Shown here piece by piece: positions 41,380 to 48,636 of a DNA stretch of 64,000 nucleotides. Every line of letters begins with the position of its first letter. Position 1 is the first letter of the stretch. Position numbers and translations under genes: made by a program. This stretch comes from Blautia massiliensis (ex Durand et al. 2017) (GTDB lineage Bacteria; Bacillota; Clostridia; Lachnospirales; Lachnospiraceae): the NCBI RefSeq assembly GCF_001487165.1, contig NZ_LN913006.1:2529220-2593219 (forward strand), read 5' to 3'. Under the pieces are notes generated by a model that saw nothing but the letters and a program-made list of their open reading frames with translations, ran no database searches and had not been told where the DNA came from.

Positions 41380-41820
41380 ATGAAACCGTCAGAACTACAA
41401 GAAAAAACCTGTCATCAATTCGATTGTGCTATTAAAACAGTTATACGTCATAGAGCGATTGACTTCTATCGAGCGATACGTCGTTCAGAGAAAAAAGAAA
41501 TGCCATTCGCCGAAATTATGGACGACCTCTTAAATTCCATAGGTACAGAAGATACATATTCTACGGATTATGTTGCGGTATTTGAAGTCTGTGGAGAAAA
41601 AGTATCAATCGAAGATGAACAACTGGCTCGTGCATTGAAAGCTATTGAAGAACGAAAGCGTAATATCGTTTTACAGTATTTTTTCATTGGCGACACGGAC
41701 ACTTACATTGGGAAAATGCTTGACTGTTCCAGAGCGAATGTAACGAAGTGCAGAATACAAGCACTAGACAAGTTAAAGCAACTGATTGAGGAGGAAAAAG
41801 AAAAATGCCAAAAGAGCTGA
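41380..41820 (+). CDS. Sigma-70-like regulator (Tn916 Orf7-like)
   Basis: The start was set at ATG 41380 with AGGAGG 8 nt upstream (the longer frame begins GTG at 41371). 146 residues: the N-terminal region resembles sigma region 2 remnants (TVIRHRAIDFYRAIRRSE) and the C-terminal part is a sigma region-4 HTH (RALKAIEERKRNIVLQYFFIGDTDTYIGKML, with CSRANVTKCRIQALDKLKQL as recognition helix). Orf7-type proteins activate excision and transfer genes in Tn916-like ICEs. It overlaps orf8 by 16 nt. Confidence 0.88.
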   Translation: MKPSELQEKTCHQFDCAIKTVIRHRAIDFYRAIRRSEKKEMPFAEIMDDLLNSIGTEDTYSTDYVAVFEVCGEKVSIEDEQLARALKAIEERKRNIVLQYFFIGDTDTYIGKMLDCSRANVTKCRIQALDKLKQLIEEEKEKCQKS

Positions 41821-42038
41821 CACCGACTTTCACGGTTATTTCCAAAGCCTGCGACGGCGACGAAACAGCAATTTCAAAAATCTTGGAATTTTATGACCCA
41901 TATATCAATCAGTGCTGTATGCGTCCGTTTTACGACGATAACAACAACTTACGTCTTGCGGTAGATTTGGAAATGAAAGGTTTTATCAAAGAAGCGATTA
42001 TTCGTAAAATCTTAAACTTTGATATTAAACGCTTCTAA
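41805..42038 (+). CDS. HTH protein (Tn916 Orf8-like)
   Basis: 77 residues: FTVISKACDGDETAISKILEFYDPYINQCCM is the helix-turn-helix_16 type start found in Orf8 of Tn916, and the C-terminal R-L-A-V-D-L-E-M-K-G-F-I-K-E-A-I is also conserved. It acts with Orf7 in control of the ICE. ATG lies within the 3' end of orf7. Confidence 0.87.
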   Translation: MPKELTPTFTVISKACDGDETAISKILEFYDPYINQCCMRPFYDDNNNLRLAVDLEMKGFIKEAIIRKILNFDIKRF

Positions 42039-42095
42039 TTCATATTGGGATTGATTATGCCCGTCTGGTCTTTGACAACTGAATAAAGCAGACAG

Positions 42096-42240
42096 ATACG
42101 TTTGTGAGATAGCAAGCCACGGGGACTGTACGCCATGACCTTTCCAAAAGAAAGCGAGCGACCCACGCAGTGATCCGAGAGCGACCGTTGGAAAAGTCGC
42201 TTTGCCACGACCTATCCTCACAGAATAATGATACGTCCGC
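42096..42240 (+). ncRNA. Candidate structured RNA between orf8 and xis
   Basis: The 313-bp stretch 42,039-42,351 has no convincing ORF but several long-range complementarities: TGTGAGATAG (42103-42112) with CTATCCTCACA (42212-42222), TTTCCAA (42141-42147) with TTGGAAA (42188-42194), and AAAGCGA (42151-42157) with TCGCTTT (42197-42203). The last two cross each other, so they form either a pseudoknot or two alternative folds. It would lie in the leader of the xis-int transcript. The RNA function is inference. Confidence 0.4.
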
Positions 42241-42351
42241 ATGGTGCGGTTCTGCCCACAAGAATGGGAATAGTTGAGATACTAACGGAGCTTTCCAAAG
42301 CCGTCTGCCTGCTTGTAAAAAATGACACACAGTAAAGGAGGTGCATAGATT

Positions 42352-42555
42352 ATGAACAATACTGATGTGCCTATCTGGGAAAAATATACTCTGACGATTG
42401 AAGAAGCGTCTAAATACTTCCGCATTGGCGAAAAGAAATTGCGTAAATTAGCCGAAGAAAATATTGACGCTGGCTGGGTTATCGTGAACGGTAATCGTAT
42501 TCAGATTAAGCGAAAACAATTTGAAAAAATCATAGATACATTGGACGAAATCTAA
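42352..42555 (+). CDS. xis: Excisionase (Tn916 Xis)
   Basis: 67 residues, closely matching Tn916 Xis: [21 protein letters not shown]-x-K-L-R, then [20 protein letters not shown]. It is a winged-helix protein that bends the ICE ends so that Int excises rather than integrates. AAAGGAGGTG lies upstream. Int follows 78 nt later. Confidence 0.95.
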   Translation: MNNTDVPIWEKYTLTIEEASKYFRIGEKKLRKLAEENIDAGWVIVNGNRIQIKRKQFEKIIDTLDEI

Positions 42556-42633
42556 TGTCATTGAGCCGTAGATATGGTATAATAAGGTATAGCGTATCAC
42601 GGCTCATTCCATGACGGAAAGGAGCTTTACACT

Positions 42634-43824
42634 ATGTCTAATGTAAAACGAAAAGACAGTAAAAATCGCAATTTGCGTAATGGAGAGAGCCAGCGAAAAG
42701 ACGGAAGATACGTTTATAAATATACCGATATATACGGAAAGCCACAATTTATCTATTCTTGGAAACTTGTACCGACAGACAAGACACCTGCTGGAAAGCG
42801 TGATGATATTTCATTGAGGGAAAAAGAAGCACAGATAAAAAAAGACCTTAACGACGGTATCGACACAGTCGGCGGTAAAATGACAGTCTGCCAGCTCTAC
42901 GACAAGAAAAACAGCCAAAGAAAGAACATCAAAAGGGCTACTGAAAAGGGACGACAGTATCTTATGAATGCTCTGAAAAATGACCCATTGGGTATGAGGG
43001 CGATTGATACTGTTAAGCAGTCGGACGCTAAAGAATGGGCTATCAGAATGAGCGAAAAAGGATATGCCTATAAAACGATTGATAACTATAAGCGTTCCTT
43101 GAAAGCTTCATTTTACATGGCGATACAAGACGACTGTATCAGAAAGAACCCATTTGAATTTAAGCTAAGTGATGTTCTGGAAGATGATACAGAGCAGAAA
43201 GTTATCCTTACACCAGAGCAGGAAGAACGCCTGCTTGCCTTTATGGAAAAGGACAAGATTTATAGTAAGTATTATGATGAGGTTGTGCTTCTGCTGGAAA
43301 CGGGACTTCGTATTTCTGAATTTTGCGGACTGACGACGCATATTGATATGCAGAACAGAATACTCAATATAGACCACCAGTTATTGAAAGACAGCGAAAT
43401 GGGCTACTATATTGAAACACCAAAGACCAAAAACGGAAAACGGGAACTTCCATTGACAGAACGGGCTTATCAAGCAATCCAAAGAATACTAAAGAACAGA
43501 GGAAAAGCACAACCGCTGATTGTAGGTGGTTACAGCAATTTCCTATTCTTAAACCGTGAGGGCTTGCCTAAAGTTGCAGGAAACTATGAGGGCATGGTGC
43601 GAGGATTGATTAAGAAGTATAACAAATATCACACGGACAAGTTACCGAACATCACACCACATTCATTCAGACATACTTATTGTACGAATATGGCAAACAG
43701 AGGAATGAACCCTAACACTCTGCAATATCTCATGGGACACGCTAACATAACCATGACACTTGGTTATTACGCACACGGGACATTTCAATCTGCAAAAGCG
43801 GAGCTGGAAAGGCTGGCTTGTTAA
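42634..43824 (+). CDS. int: Tyrosine integrase (Tn916 Int type)
   Basis: 396 residues. The N-terminal ~75 residues (NGESQRKDGRYVYKY, GKPQFIYSWKLV) are the three-stranded AP2-like arm-binding domain that contacts the 11-bp DR2 repeats. A SAM-like core-binding domain follows at ~95-185. The catalytic domain has Arg in LLETGLRISEFCGL, the H-x-x-R box HSFRHTYCT, the third His in LMGHANITMT and the nucleophile Tyr in LGYYAHG. All are present, so the enzyme should be active. It is the last gene before the right end. Confidence 0.95.
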   Translation: MSNVKRKDSKNRNLRNGESQRKDGRYVYKYTDIYGKPQFIYSWKLVPTDKTPAGKRDDISLREKEAQIKKDLNDGIDTVGGKMTVCQLYDKKNSQRKNIKRATEKGRQYLMNALKNDPLGMRAIDTVKQSDAKEWAIRMSEKGYAYKTIDNYKRSLKASFYMAIQDDCIRKNPFEFKLSDVLEDDTEQKVILTPEQEERLLAFMEKDKIYSKYYDEVVLLLETGLRISEFCGLTTHIDMQNRILNIDHQLLKDSEMGYYIETPKTKNGKRELPLTERAYQAIQRILKNRGKAQPLIVGGYSNFLFLNREGLPKVAGNYEGMVRGLIKKYNKYHTDKLPNITPHSFRHTYCTNMANRGMNPNTLQYLMGHANITMTLGYYAHGTFQSAKAELERLAC

Positions 43825-43838
43825 TATCGGAGCTTATA

Positions 43839-43860
43839 TTTACTACTCATTTACTACTTT
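43839..43860 (+). repeat. Tandem 11-bp integrase arm-type repeats, right end
   Basis: TTTACTACTCA then TTTACTACTTT, matching 11358-11379 at the left end. They start 14 bp after the int stop codon. Confidence 0.75.
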
Positions 43861-43877
43861 TGGTTGCATTTTCATGC

Positions 43878-43962
43878 TGGTAAATGCCAGCTTATGCAAG
43901 GTATCTTCCAAAAAGAAAATACCGATAAAGTCCTAAAATACGGGATATATCGGCATTTACCA
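43878..43962 (+). repeat. Nested inverted repeats at the ICE right end
   Basis: TGGTAAATGCC (43878-43888) is exactly inverted as GGCATTTACCA (43952-43962). Inside, CCGATA and TATCGG form a second stem, and GCTGG-TAAAT-CCAGC a small local hairpin. The structure follows int and may terminate its transcript or help align the ends. Confidence 0.5.
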
Positions 43963-44003
43963 ACTTATGAAAAGATAATCAGAAATTTAGTAAGTTTTTA
44001 TAT

Positions 44004-44042
44004 AAAAAAAAAGCACCTCTCAGATTAACTCTAAGAAGTGCT
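44004..44042 (-). terminator. Region A terminator split by the ICE insertion
   Basis: On the minus strand AGCACTTCT...AGAGGTGCT forms the stem and nine T follow. The ICE right end begins a few bases after this T-tract (43999). Confidence 0.75.
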
Positions 44043-44161
44043 CTTGTTGTCATGCATATCAATCATTGATCCAGTGAATCAATTTTGATTTCATTCTCAA
44101 ACCTGTGTCCTTTCACCTGAAATTCGTCATGCTTCATAACGATTCATTATTATCCCAAATT

Positions 44162-44183
44162 TTGTTGTCAAATTGTTGTCAAC
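44162..44183 (+). repeat. Tandem 11-bp repeats beside the displaced lysS end
   Basis: TTGTTGTCAAA followed by TTGTTGTCAAC, with a third related unit TTGTTGTCATG at 44044-44054. The 11-bp period equals that of the Tn916 arm repeats. On the minus strand this DNA also reads as a protein tail (VDNNLTTKFGIIMNRYEA-stop) like those ending many gut Firmicute integrases. Confidence 0.55.
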
Positions 44184-44224
44184 TGTGGTCTGACATCATG
44201 GTTTTAGAGATTTTATATTTAATT

Positions 44225-44327
44225 TTAGTACAGCTTAGCACATGCCGGAATATGGTTATCAACCATCAGAAGATGAAGCTTTTCTTCGCCTTCTTCTTCA
44301 TGAATAGCACTGAGGAGCATGCCGCAA
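44225..44327 (-). pseudogene. Displaced 3' end of lysS
   Basis: 103 bases reading [20 protein letters not shown], then VDNHIPACAKLY and a stop, align with the last codons of the intact lysS (49314-49416) with 10 mismatches (~90% identity). The fragment keeps the stop codon and same orientation, as expected for an attachment-site duplication formed when an element integrated at the lysS 3' end. The intact gene has [12 protein letters not shown]. Confidence 0.85.
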
Positions 44328-44799
44328 AAGCTATGGATTATATCAATCTGCTCCACGCATCCGGAATGTATGAAAAGCAGACTGCTAAGATAATTCCATT
44401 CCGTAGCATTGATATTTTTGAAAATGCCGCATCAGCCGGAACCGGTAACTTCCTTGTAGACGGACAGAAAGAGACTGTACGCATAGATGAATCTATCCTG
44501 CCGGAAGATACTACTTTCGGTGTCCGTATTAGTGGTGACAGTATGGAACCTGAATTCCATGGTGGTCAGATTGCATGGGTATTACAACAGGAATCTGTTG
44601 CTAATGGAGAAATCGGCATCTTCGCTCTTAACGGAGAACCTATATTAAGAAATTACAAAACGATAAAGACGGAATTTTCCTTATCTCTCTTAATGAAAAG
44701 TATGCACCTATCAAGGTTAGTGAAAATGACCGCTTAGACATATTTGGAAAAGTTCTTGGAAAATCTGATGCTTCTGCTATTACAGGACATTGCCGATAA
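44328..44799 (+). pseudogene. S24 (LexA/CI-like) repressor, truncated and frameshifted
   Basis: From the lysS-fragment edge the frame reads KAMDYINLLHASGMYEKQTA, IIPFRSIDIFENAASAGTGN, then FGVRISGDSMEPEFHGGQIAWV: the S24 self-cleaving domain with the catalytic Ser in GDSMEP. The N-terminal HTH is missing, replaced by the lysS end. Near 44641 one base is lost: the expected continuation KKLQNDKDGIFLISLNEKYAP is present in another frame and runs to TAA 44797-44799. Both defects make it a pseudogene of an XRE-S24 phage/ICE-type repressor. Confidence 0.8.
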
Positions 44800-44897
44800 A
44801 GCATTGCCGATAAAATTGCAAGTCCTTTTTATTGGACACATTATTTTGCATAATTGACAATAAGAAAATATCTATAGAACTGAAAGAAGGGATTTTT

Positions 44898-45098
44898 ATG
44901 GCGGTTACCAATAATATCAGAGAAATCCGGGAACAGCGTGGCATTTACCAGGATGACCTTGCCGCTGCTATCGGATACAGCACCAAAACTGTTGGCAGGA
45001 TAGAACGTGGGGACAGCACCCCATCTGCCGAATTTATGCTGCGGATATCAAAATACTTTAATATGCTGGTGGAAGATGTATTCCACGTGGAAGATTGA
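44898..45098 (+). CDS. XRE-family transcriptional regulator
   Basis: Start at ATG 44898 with AAGAAGGG upstream. 66 residues, a minimal Cro/C1 HTH: NIREIREQRGIYQDDLAAAIGY, recognition helix STKTVGRIERGDSTPS, and EFMLRISKYFNMLVEDVF. Small stand-alone XRE proteins of this kind are common in gut Firmicute genomes. Position between the repressor remnant and the MerR gene suggests element cargo. Target unknown. Confidence 0.82.
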   Translation: MAVTNNIREIREQRGIYQDDLAAAIGYSTKTVGRIERGDSTPSAEFMLRISKYFNMLVEDVFHVED

Positions 45099-45180
45099 GT
45101 CGGAGCAGCAATCCGGTTCACCTTCTATTTTGGACAGCTTTTCATGTCCTTATCAACAACTATAGTTTTTTGATAAATGC

Positions 45181-45211
45181 TTGACTGTAAACCTTGTTTA
45201 TAGCTTATTAT
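45181..45211 (+). promoter_or_regulatory. MerR-type promoter with 19-bp spacer and palindrome
   Basis: -35 TTGACT (45181-45186) and -10 TATTAT (45206-45211) are 19 bp apart, longer than the usual 17, and enclose the palindrome TAAAC-CTT-GTTTA (45188-45200). This is the arrangement on which MerR proteins act by untwisting DNA. It drives the MerR gene at 45248, so autoregulation is likely. Confidence 0.65.
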
Positions 45212-45247
45212 TAAGTAAAATAGAGTTGCTCGAAAGGAGGGCATAAT

Positions 45248-46093
45248 ATGACTATAAAAGACGTAGAAGAGCGAACAGGTTTATCCCGTTCTAATATCCG
45301 TTTTTATGAAAAGGAACAACTTATTGAGCCTTCGAGAAATGAAAGTAATGGTTATAGAGATTATTCTGAAAATGATGTGGAAAATATAAAGAAGATTGCA
45401 TATCTACGTACATTGGGAATTTCTATTGAAGATATACGAAGTATTATATCCGAAAAAGTAACATTGCAGGAAATGCTTGAGAAGCAAAAGGAAGTATTAA
45501 AAAATCAGATTACTGATTTGAATAAGGCGAAACTCATGTGCGAAAAAATGCTGGATGAAGAAAGTATTAGTTATGAAAAATTACAGGTAGAACAATATGT
45601 AACAGATTTGCATGACTATTGGAAAGATAATCGAACTGTTTTCAAACTGGATTCCGTCAGCTTTTTGTATATATGGGGAAGTATGCTTACCTGGACTATG
45701 ATTACCGCACTATGCTTGATTATTGGGGCTTTGTCTTATTCTAAGTTGCCGACAGAAATTCCAGTACAATGGAGTAAAGGAGTGGCAACATCCCTAGTTA
45801 ATAAAAACTGGATTTTTATTTGTCCTGTTATATGTATCATAATCCGTTATTTATTAAAACCTTTTATCTATGCGAAATTGCAGATGAACAATTATTATGG
45901 AGAAATTATAACAGAGTATTTGACAAATTATATGTGTTTTATTGTGTTGTCAGTGGAAATCTTCTCCATACTTTTTACTTTCGGAGTGGTAAAAAGTGTT
46001 GTTGTACTGTTATTTGTGGACACGGCAATTTTTATTGGATTGTTAGTAGTTGGTTTGGTAAAAATGGATTTGAGAGGGAAAGAAGTTTTATGA
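45248..46093 (+). CDS. Membrane-tethered MerR-family regulator
   Basis: 281 residues. Residues 1-70 are a MerR winged HTH (TIKDVEERTGLSRSNIRFYE, then YRDYSENDVENIKKIAYLRTLGISIEDIR). A coiled-coil follows at ~75-115. Instead of a small effector domain, the C-terminal half has four probable membrane helices (SMLTWTMITALCLIIGALSY, WIFICPVICIIIRYLL, MCFIVLSVEIFSILFTFGVV, VVVLLFVDTAIFIGLLVVGLV) with LPTEIPVQWSKG between, resembling DUF1648. It probably senses a membrane condition or ligand and acts on a nearby promoter. AAAGGAGG precedes the ATG. Confidence 0.82.
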   Translation: MTIKDVEERTGLSRSNIRFYEKEQLIEPSRNESNGYRDYSENDVENIKKIAYLRTLGISIEDIRSIISEKVTLQEMLEKQKEVLKNQITDLNKAKLMCEKMLDEESISYEKLQVEQYVTDLHDYWKDNRTVFKLDSVSFLYIWGSMLTWTMITALCLIIGALSYSKLPTEIPVQWSKGVATSLVNKNWIFICPVICIIIRYLLKPFIYAKLQMNNYYGEIITEYLTNYMCFIVLSVEIFSILFTFGVVKSVVVLLFVDTAIFIGLLVVGLVKMDLRGKEVL

Positions 46094-46635
46094 TTCAAAT
46101 TTTATATTTCAGAAATAACAATAAGATACTATTTTTCCCACGCCTACTATGAGAACGGCGGCTATGAGATAGAAATTGCATATACTGGCGAATAAAAGAA
46201 CCGCTGTTGCATGGTTTATTGGCTTCCATGTAGCTGGTATTCGGCTGAGGTATTGAAAGAGCTGGGATTGAAATGAGGGAAGTGGATAAATGTTTTGATT
46301 GACGAAATAACCTATACATGATAGTATAAATCCAAAGATGATGGTCTATCAGAGAGACTGTTATATATCTTCAAGTTTAAAAAGATAATTTTCAATAATT
46401 TTTCAAAAATCAGAATCGACAATTCATGACAAATCAACCCTGAATCGGGGAACGTTTCTCATAGAAAAGAACTACAAAAAATAAGAAAATAAAAACGGAA
46501 AACCATTGTCTGTAGTATAAGTATTTGTTATTATGAAGTAAATAGAGGATATTTTACAAAGTAAAGCTTAATCTAGAGAATCTGCCAGTGGCAGGCCTCT
46601 GTAGATACCAAGGTATACAAAAGGAGAGTGAAAAA
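46094..46635. other. Degenerate intergenic DNA with gene fragments
   Basis: No intact gene. Two plus-strand scraps look like protein ends: HAYYENGGYEIEIAYTGE-stop (ending near 46195) and WYSAEVLKELGLK-stop (ending near 46276). A possible promoter TTGACG...TAGTAT (17-nt spacing) lies near 46.30 kb. A 13-bp palindrome CTGCCAGTGGCAG is at 46582-46594, just upstream of the DUF1847 gene. Confidence 0.4.
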
Positions 46636-47274
46636 ATGAAAAAAGAAGCCATGTCCTGTATCGACTGCGCAGTAAAAAACTGCAGTAAAATGGATAAAAC
46701 ATATCCGGATTTCTGTCTGACAACACACATGGATGAAGAAGTTCTAAATGAAGCTATGGAATGCTACAATGAAGACGAGAACCGCAAAGTAACAATCGCT
46801 GCAGCTGAAGTAGAGTATGAGAATTACTGCAAACATACCCGTGTCGAAGAAATCATGGATTTTGCAAAGAAGATTAATGCGAAAAAGATCGGGATCGCAA
46901 CCTGTGTCGGATTGTTGAAAGAAAGCCGTATCCTGGCAGATATCCTGCGCAGACATGGCTTTGAGGTGTATGGTGTCGGCTGTAAAGCCGGAACACAGAA
47001 GAAGACATCGGTCGGCATCCCGGAATGCTGCGAAGGTGTCGGTGTGAATATGTGTAATCCGATCCTGCAGGCAAAGCTTCTGAACAAGGCGAAGACGGAC
47101 CTGAATGTTGTGGTCGGACTTTGTGTGGGGCATGACAGTCTGTTTTACAAATATTCCGAGGCACTGACTACGACAGCAGTGACGAAAGACCGTGTATTGG
47201 GGCATAATCCGGTGGCGGCGCTTTATACTGCGGATAGTTATTATTCGAAGTTGAAGAAGAGTGAAGAAGAGTAA
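46636..47274 (+). CDS. DUF1847 protein (Cys-rich, metal-binding candidate)
   Basis: Start moved to ATG 46636 (AAGGAGAGTG upstream). 212 residues with ~14 Cys. The N-terminal SCIDCAVKNCSKMDKTYPDFC is a clustered Cys motif expected to bind metal or Fe-S. The rest has a Rossmann-like body (KKIGIATCVGLLKESRILAD), then YGVGCKAGTQKKTSVGIPEC and VGLCVGHDSLFYKYSEA. This is the DUF1847 pattern seen in anaerobes. The function is unknown; redox or metal handling is a guess. Base composition resembles the chromosome, so it may not be mobile cargo. Confidence 0.85.
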   Translation: MKKEAMSCIDCAVKNCSKMDKTYPDFCLTTHMDEEVLNEAMECYNEDENRKVTIAAAEVEYENYCKHTRVEEIMDFAKKINAKKIGIATCVGLLKESRILADILRRHGFEVYGVGCKAGTQKKTSVGIPECCEGVGVNMCNPILQAKLLNKAKTDLNVVVGLCVGHDSLFYKYSEALTTTAVTKDRVLGHNPVAALYTADSYYSKLKKSEEE

Positions 47275-47398
47275 TATTTCTAATTTGGGCGTTTAAAGAT
47301 ACATAAAGATATCCCATTCAAGCATTTCTCTTTTTATCCAACGAAAAAAAGAACACACAACACTCTGTATGTTCTCTTTCTGTATGTGAAGTCCAATA

Positions 47399-48421
47399 TT
47401 ATACTTTGAAGTAGCTATCCAATCCTTTGAACTCTTCCGCTTTCATTTCTTTTGTAACATCAGCATAGATGTTCAGTGTAGTTGAAATATCTGAATGTCC
47501 GAGTGCGTCTTGAATGACCTTTATATTTACTCCAGCTTCACACATTCTTGTTGTAAATGTATGTCTAAGCGAGTGGCAGCTAAAATGAGGAAGTAACACA
47601 TCAGGTTCATCACTGTGCAAAAACTGCTCATCATTGCAATCACGGATAATTCTTCGGATTGCTTTGTTGAGTGTGGCTTGGTGCTGTGCCTGACCAAAAC
47701 GATTGATGAAAATAAAATCTGTATATCCGTCAATCGTGAACTCGCAATGAAGTCCTAAATATTCCTGCTTCTGTTTCTCATGTTCAAATGCTTCTTTCAC
47801 AAAACCGAGCATTGGAACCTGCCTCATACTCGCCGGAGTCTTCGCTGTATTTACATTGAAATAACAGCCACTTTTACTTCCCTCGGTTCTGTGGTCATAA
47901 TATACAAGAGTATGATTAACATCAATCATTCCACTTTCCATATCAATATCACACCATCTCAATCCAGTTACTTCCCCCACACGAAGTCCAGTTCCTATCA
48001 TTACTGCAAAGACCGGATACCAGTGTTCATATACAGGGTGGGTTTTCAGGAAATTCAGAAATAGCTCCTGCTCCGGTTTCGTCAACGCTCTACGCTTTTC
48101 CGACTGAAAACAATGTGCTTTTTTCAATTCTCTCAACACATTATCTGACGGGTTATTTCTGATAAAGTCATCATCGACAGCAATCTGTAAAACCTGATGA
48201 AGAACCGTATGTATATTATCAATCGTTGAAGGCTTCAAATTTCTTTCATCAACAAGATAATTGTAGTATTTCTTAATATCCGATTTCTTCAGCGTTGATA
48301 TTCTTTTACTTCCAATCACTGGTCGCACAAAAGTATTGTACATATATTTGTAATTTTCAAAGGTATTATTCTTCAGCCCTCTTTTCATATTTGCCCAAGC
48401 GGTAAGTTTTTCTCCGACCAC
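47399..48421 (-). CDS. Tyrosine recombinase lacking the arm-binding domain
   Basis: 340 residues from GTG 48421; ATG 48388 (MKRGLKNNTFENYKYMYN) is an alternative that overlaps an upstream stop by ATGA. A SAM-like core-binding domain spans ~15-105. The catalytic domain keeps Arg in MIGTGLRVGEVTGLRW, the box HSLRHTFTT, His in LGHSDISTT and nucleophile Tyr in LNIYADV. The N-terminal ~60-residue AP2-like domain that such integrases use to bind arm sites is absent and replaced by a DUF4379 scrap in another frame. Probably the remnant integrase of the lysS-targeting element; catalytically plausible but likely defective in site recognition. Confidence 0.85.
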   Translation of the reverse strand: MVGEKLTAWANMKRGLKNNTFENYKYMYNTFVRPVIGSKRISTLKKSDIKKYYNYLVDERNLKPSTIDNIHTVLHQVLQIAVDDDFIRNNPSDNVLRELKKAHCFQSEKRRALTKPEQELFLNFLKTHPVYEHWYPVFAVMIGTGLRVGEVTGLRWCDIDMESGMIDVNHTLVYYDHRTEGSKSGCYFNVNTAKTPASMRQVPMLGFVKEAFEHEKQKQEYLGLHCEFTIDGYTDFIFINRFGQAQHQATLNKAIRRIIRDCNDEQFLHSDEPDVLLPHFSCHSLRHTFTTRMCEAGVNIKVIQDALGHSDISTTLNIYADVTKEMKAEEFKGLDSYFKV

Positions 48422-48465
48422 TCCGAAACAAGTTCCGGATGTACTTCTGCTAAACTGTTATTCAT
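48385..48465 (-). pseudogene. DUF4379 zinc-ribbon N-terminal fragment
   Basis: ATG 48465 opens a 26-codon frame (MNNSLAEVHPELVSEWSEKN, then LPLGQI-stop). N-S-L-A-x-x-x-P-E-L-x-x-E-W is the signature start of DUF4379 repeats, which continue with T-P-x-x-V-x-x-G-S and a Cys-rich zinc ribbon, all missing here. It ends on ATGA shared with a possible recombinase start. AAGGAGG lies ~13 nt before the ATG. Confidence 0.65.
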
Positions 48466-48542
48466 AGCCAAACCTCAACCTCCTTGTGCTTAGAGTATAT
48501 GAAGTTTTAGCTTTGTCTTGTAGTTTGCGAATATCCGTATAA

Positions 48543-48588
48543 ATAGAAAAAGCCCTTTGAGAAAAGGATTTCTCCTCTCTCAAAGGGC
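48543..48588 (-). terminator. Terminator after the VOC gene
   Basis: An 11-bp perfect stem GCCCTTTGAGA/TCTCAAAGGGC (48552-48562 and 48578-48588) runs into TTTTTCTATTT on the minus strand. Confidence 0.85.
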
Positions 48589-48636
48589 AACCTGACAAAC
48601 TGAAAGTTGCCGCTTTCCTGTACTTACCATTTTTCA

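Larger units (their letters stand above)
11283..43999 (+). mobile_element. Tn916/Tn1549-family integrative conjugative element, ~32.7 kb
   Basis: Ends were set by comparing the two edges read outward. Both start GATAATCAGA, share a TTTA-x-T-x-x-GTTTTT stretch, and diverge after GTTTTT (left edge 11283, right edge 43999). Outside these lie TTTTTT plus AGTGCG on the left and ATATA plus an A-tract on the right, which fits the Tn916 target rule of a T-run, ~6 nt coupling sequence and an A-run. Inside are DUF961, TcpA, MobT, TcpD, ArdA, TcpE, VirB4, VirB6-like, NlpC/P60, TcpC, Orf7/Orf8, Xis and Int in the canonical order. No broken transfer gene was seen, so it may be conjugative. Confidence 0.85.

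Noticed and set aside
44055-44224. A truncated integrase gene on the minus strand (tail VDNNLTTKFGIIMNRYEA)
   Set aside because: The frame has a stop just upstream and no catalytic motif; the 11-bp repeats alone can produce such a tail, so it is recorded only as repeats.
44105-44737. A 210-residue protein fusing an N-terminal hydrophobic segment to an S24 domain
   Set aside because: The first ~75 codons are antisense to the integrase-tail-like DNA and the displaced lysS end, and the last ~20 are after a frameshift; only the middle is genuine S24 sequence.
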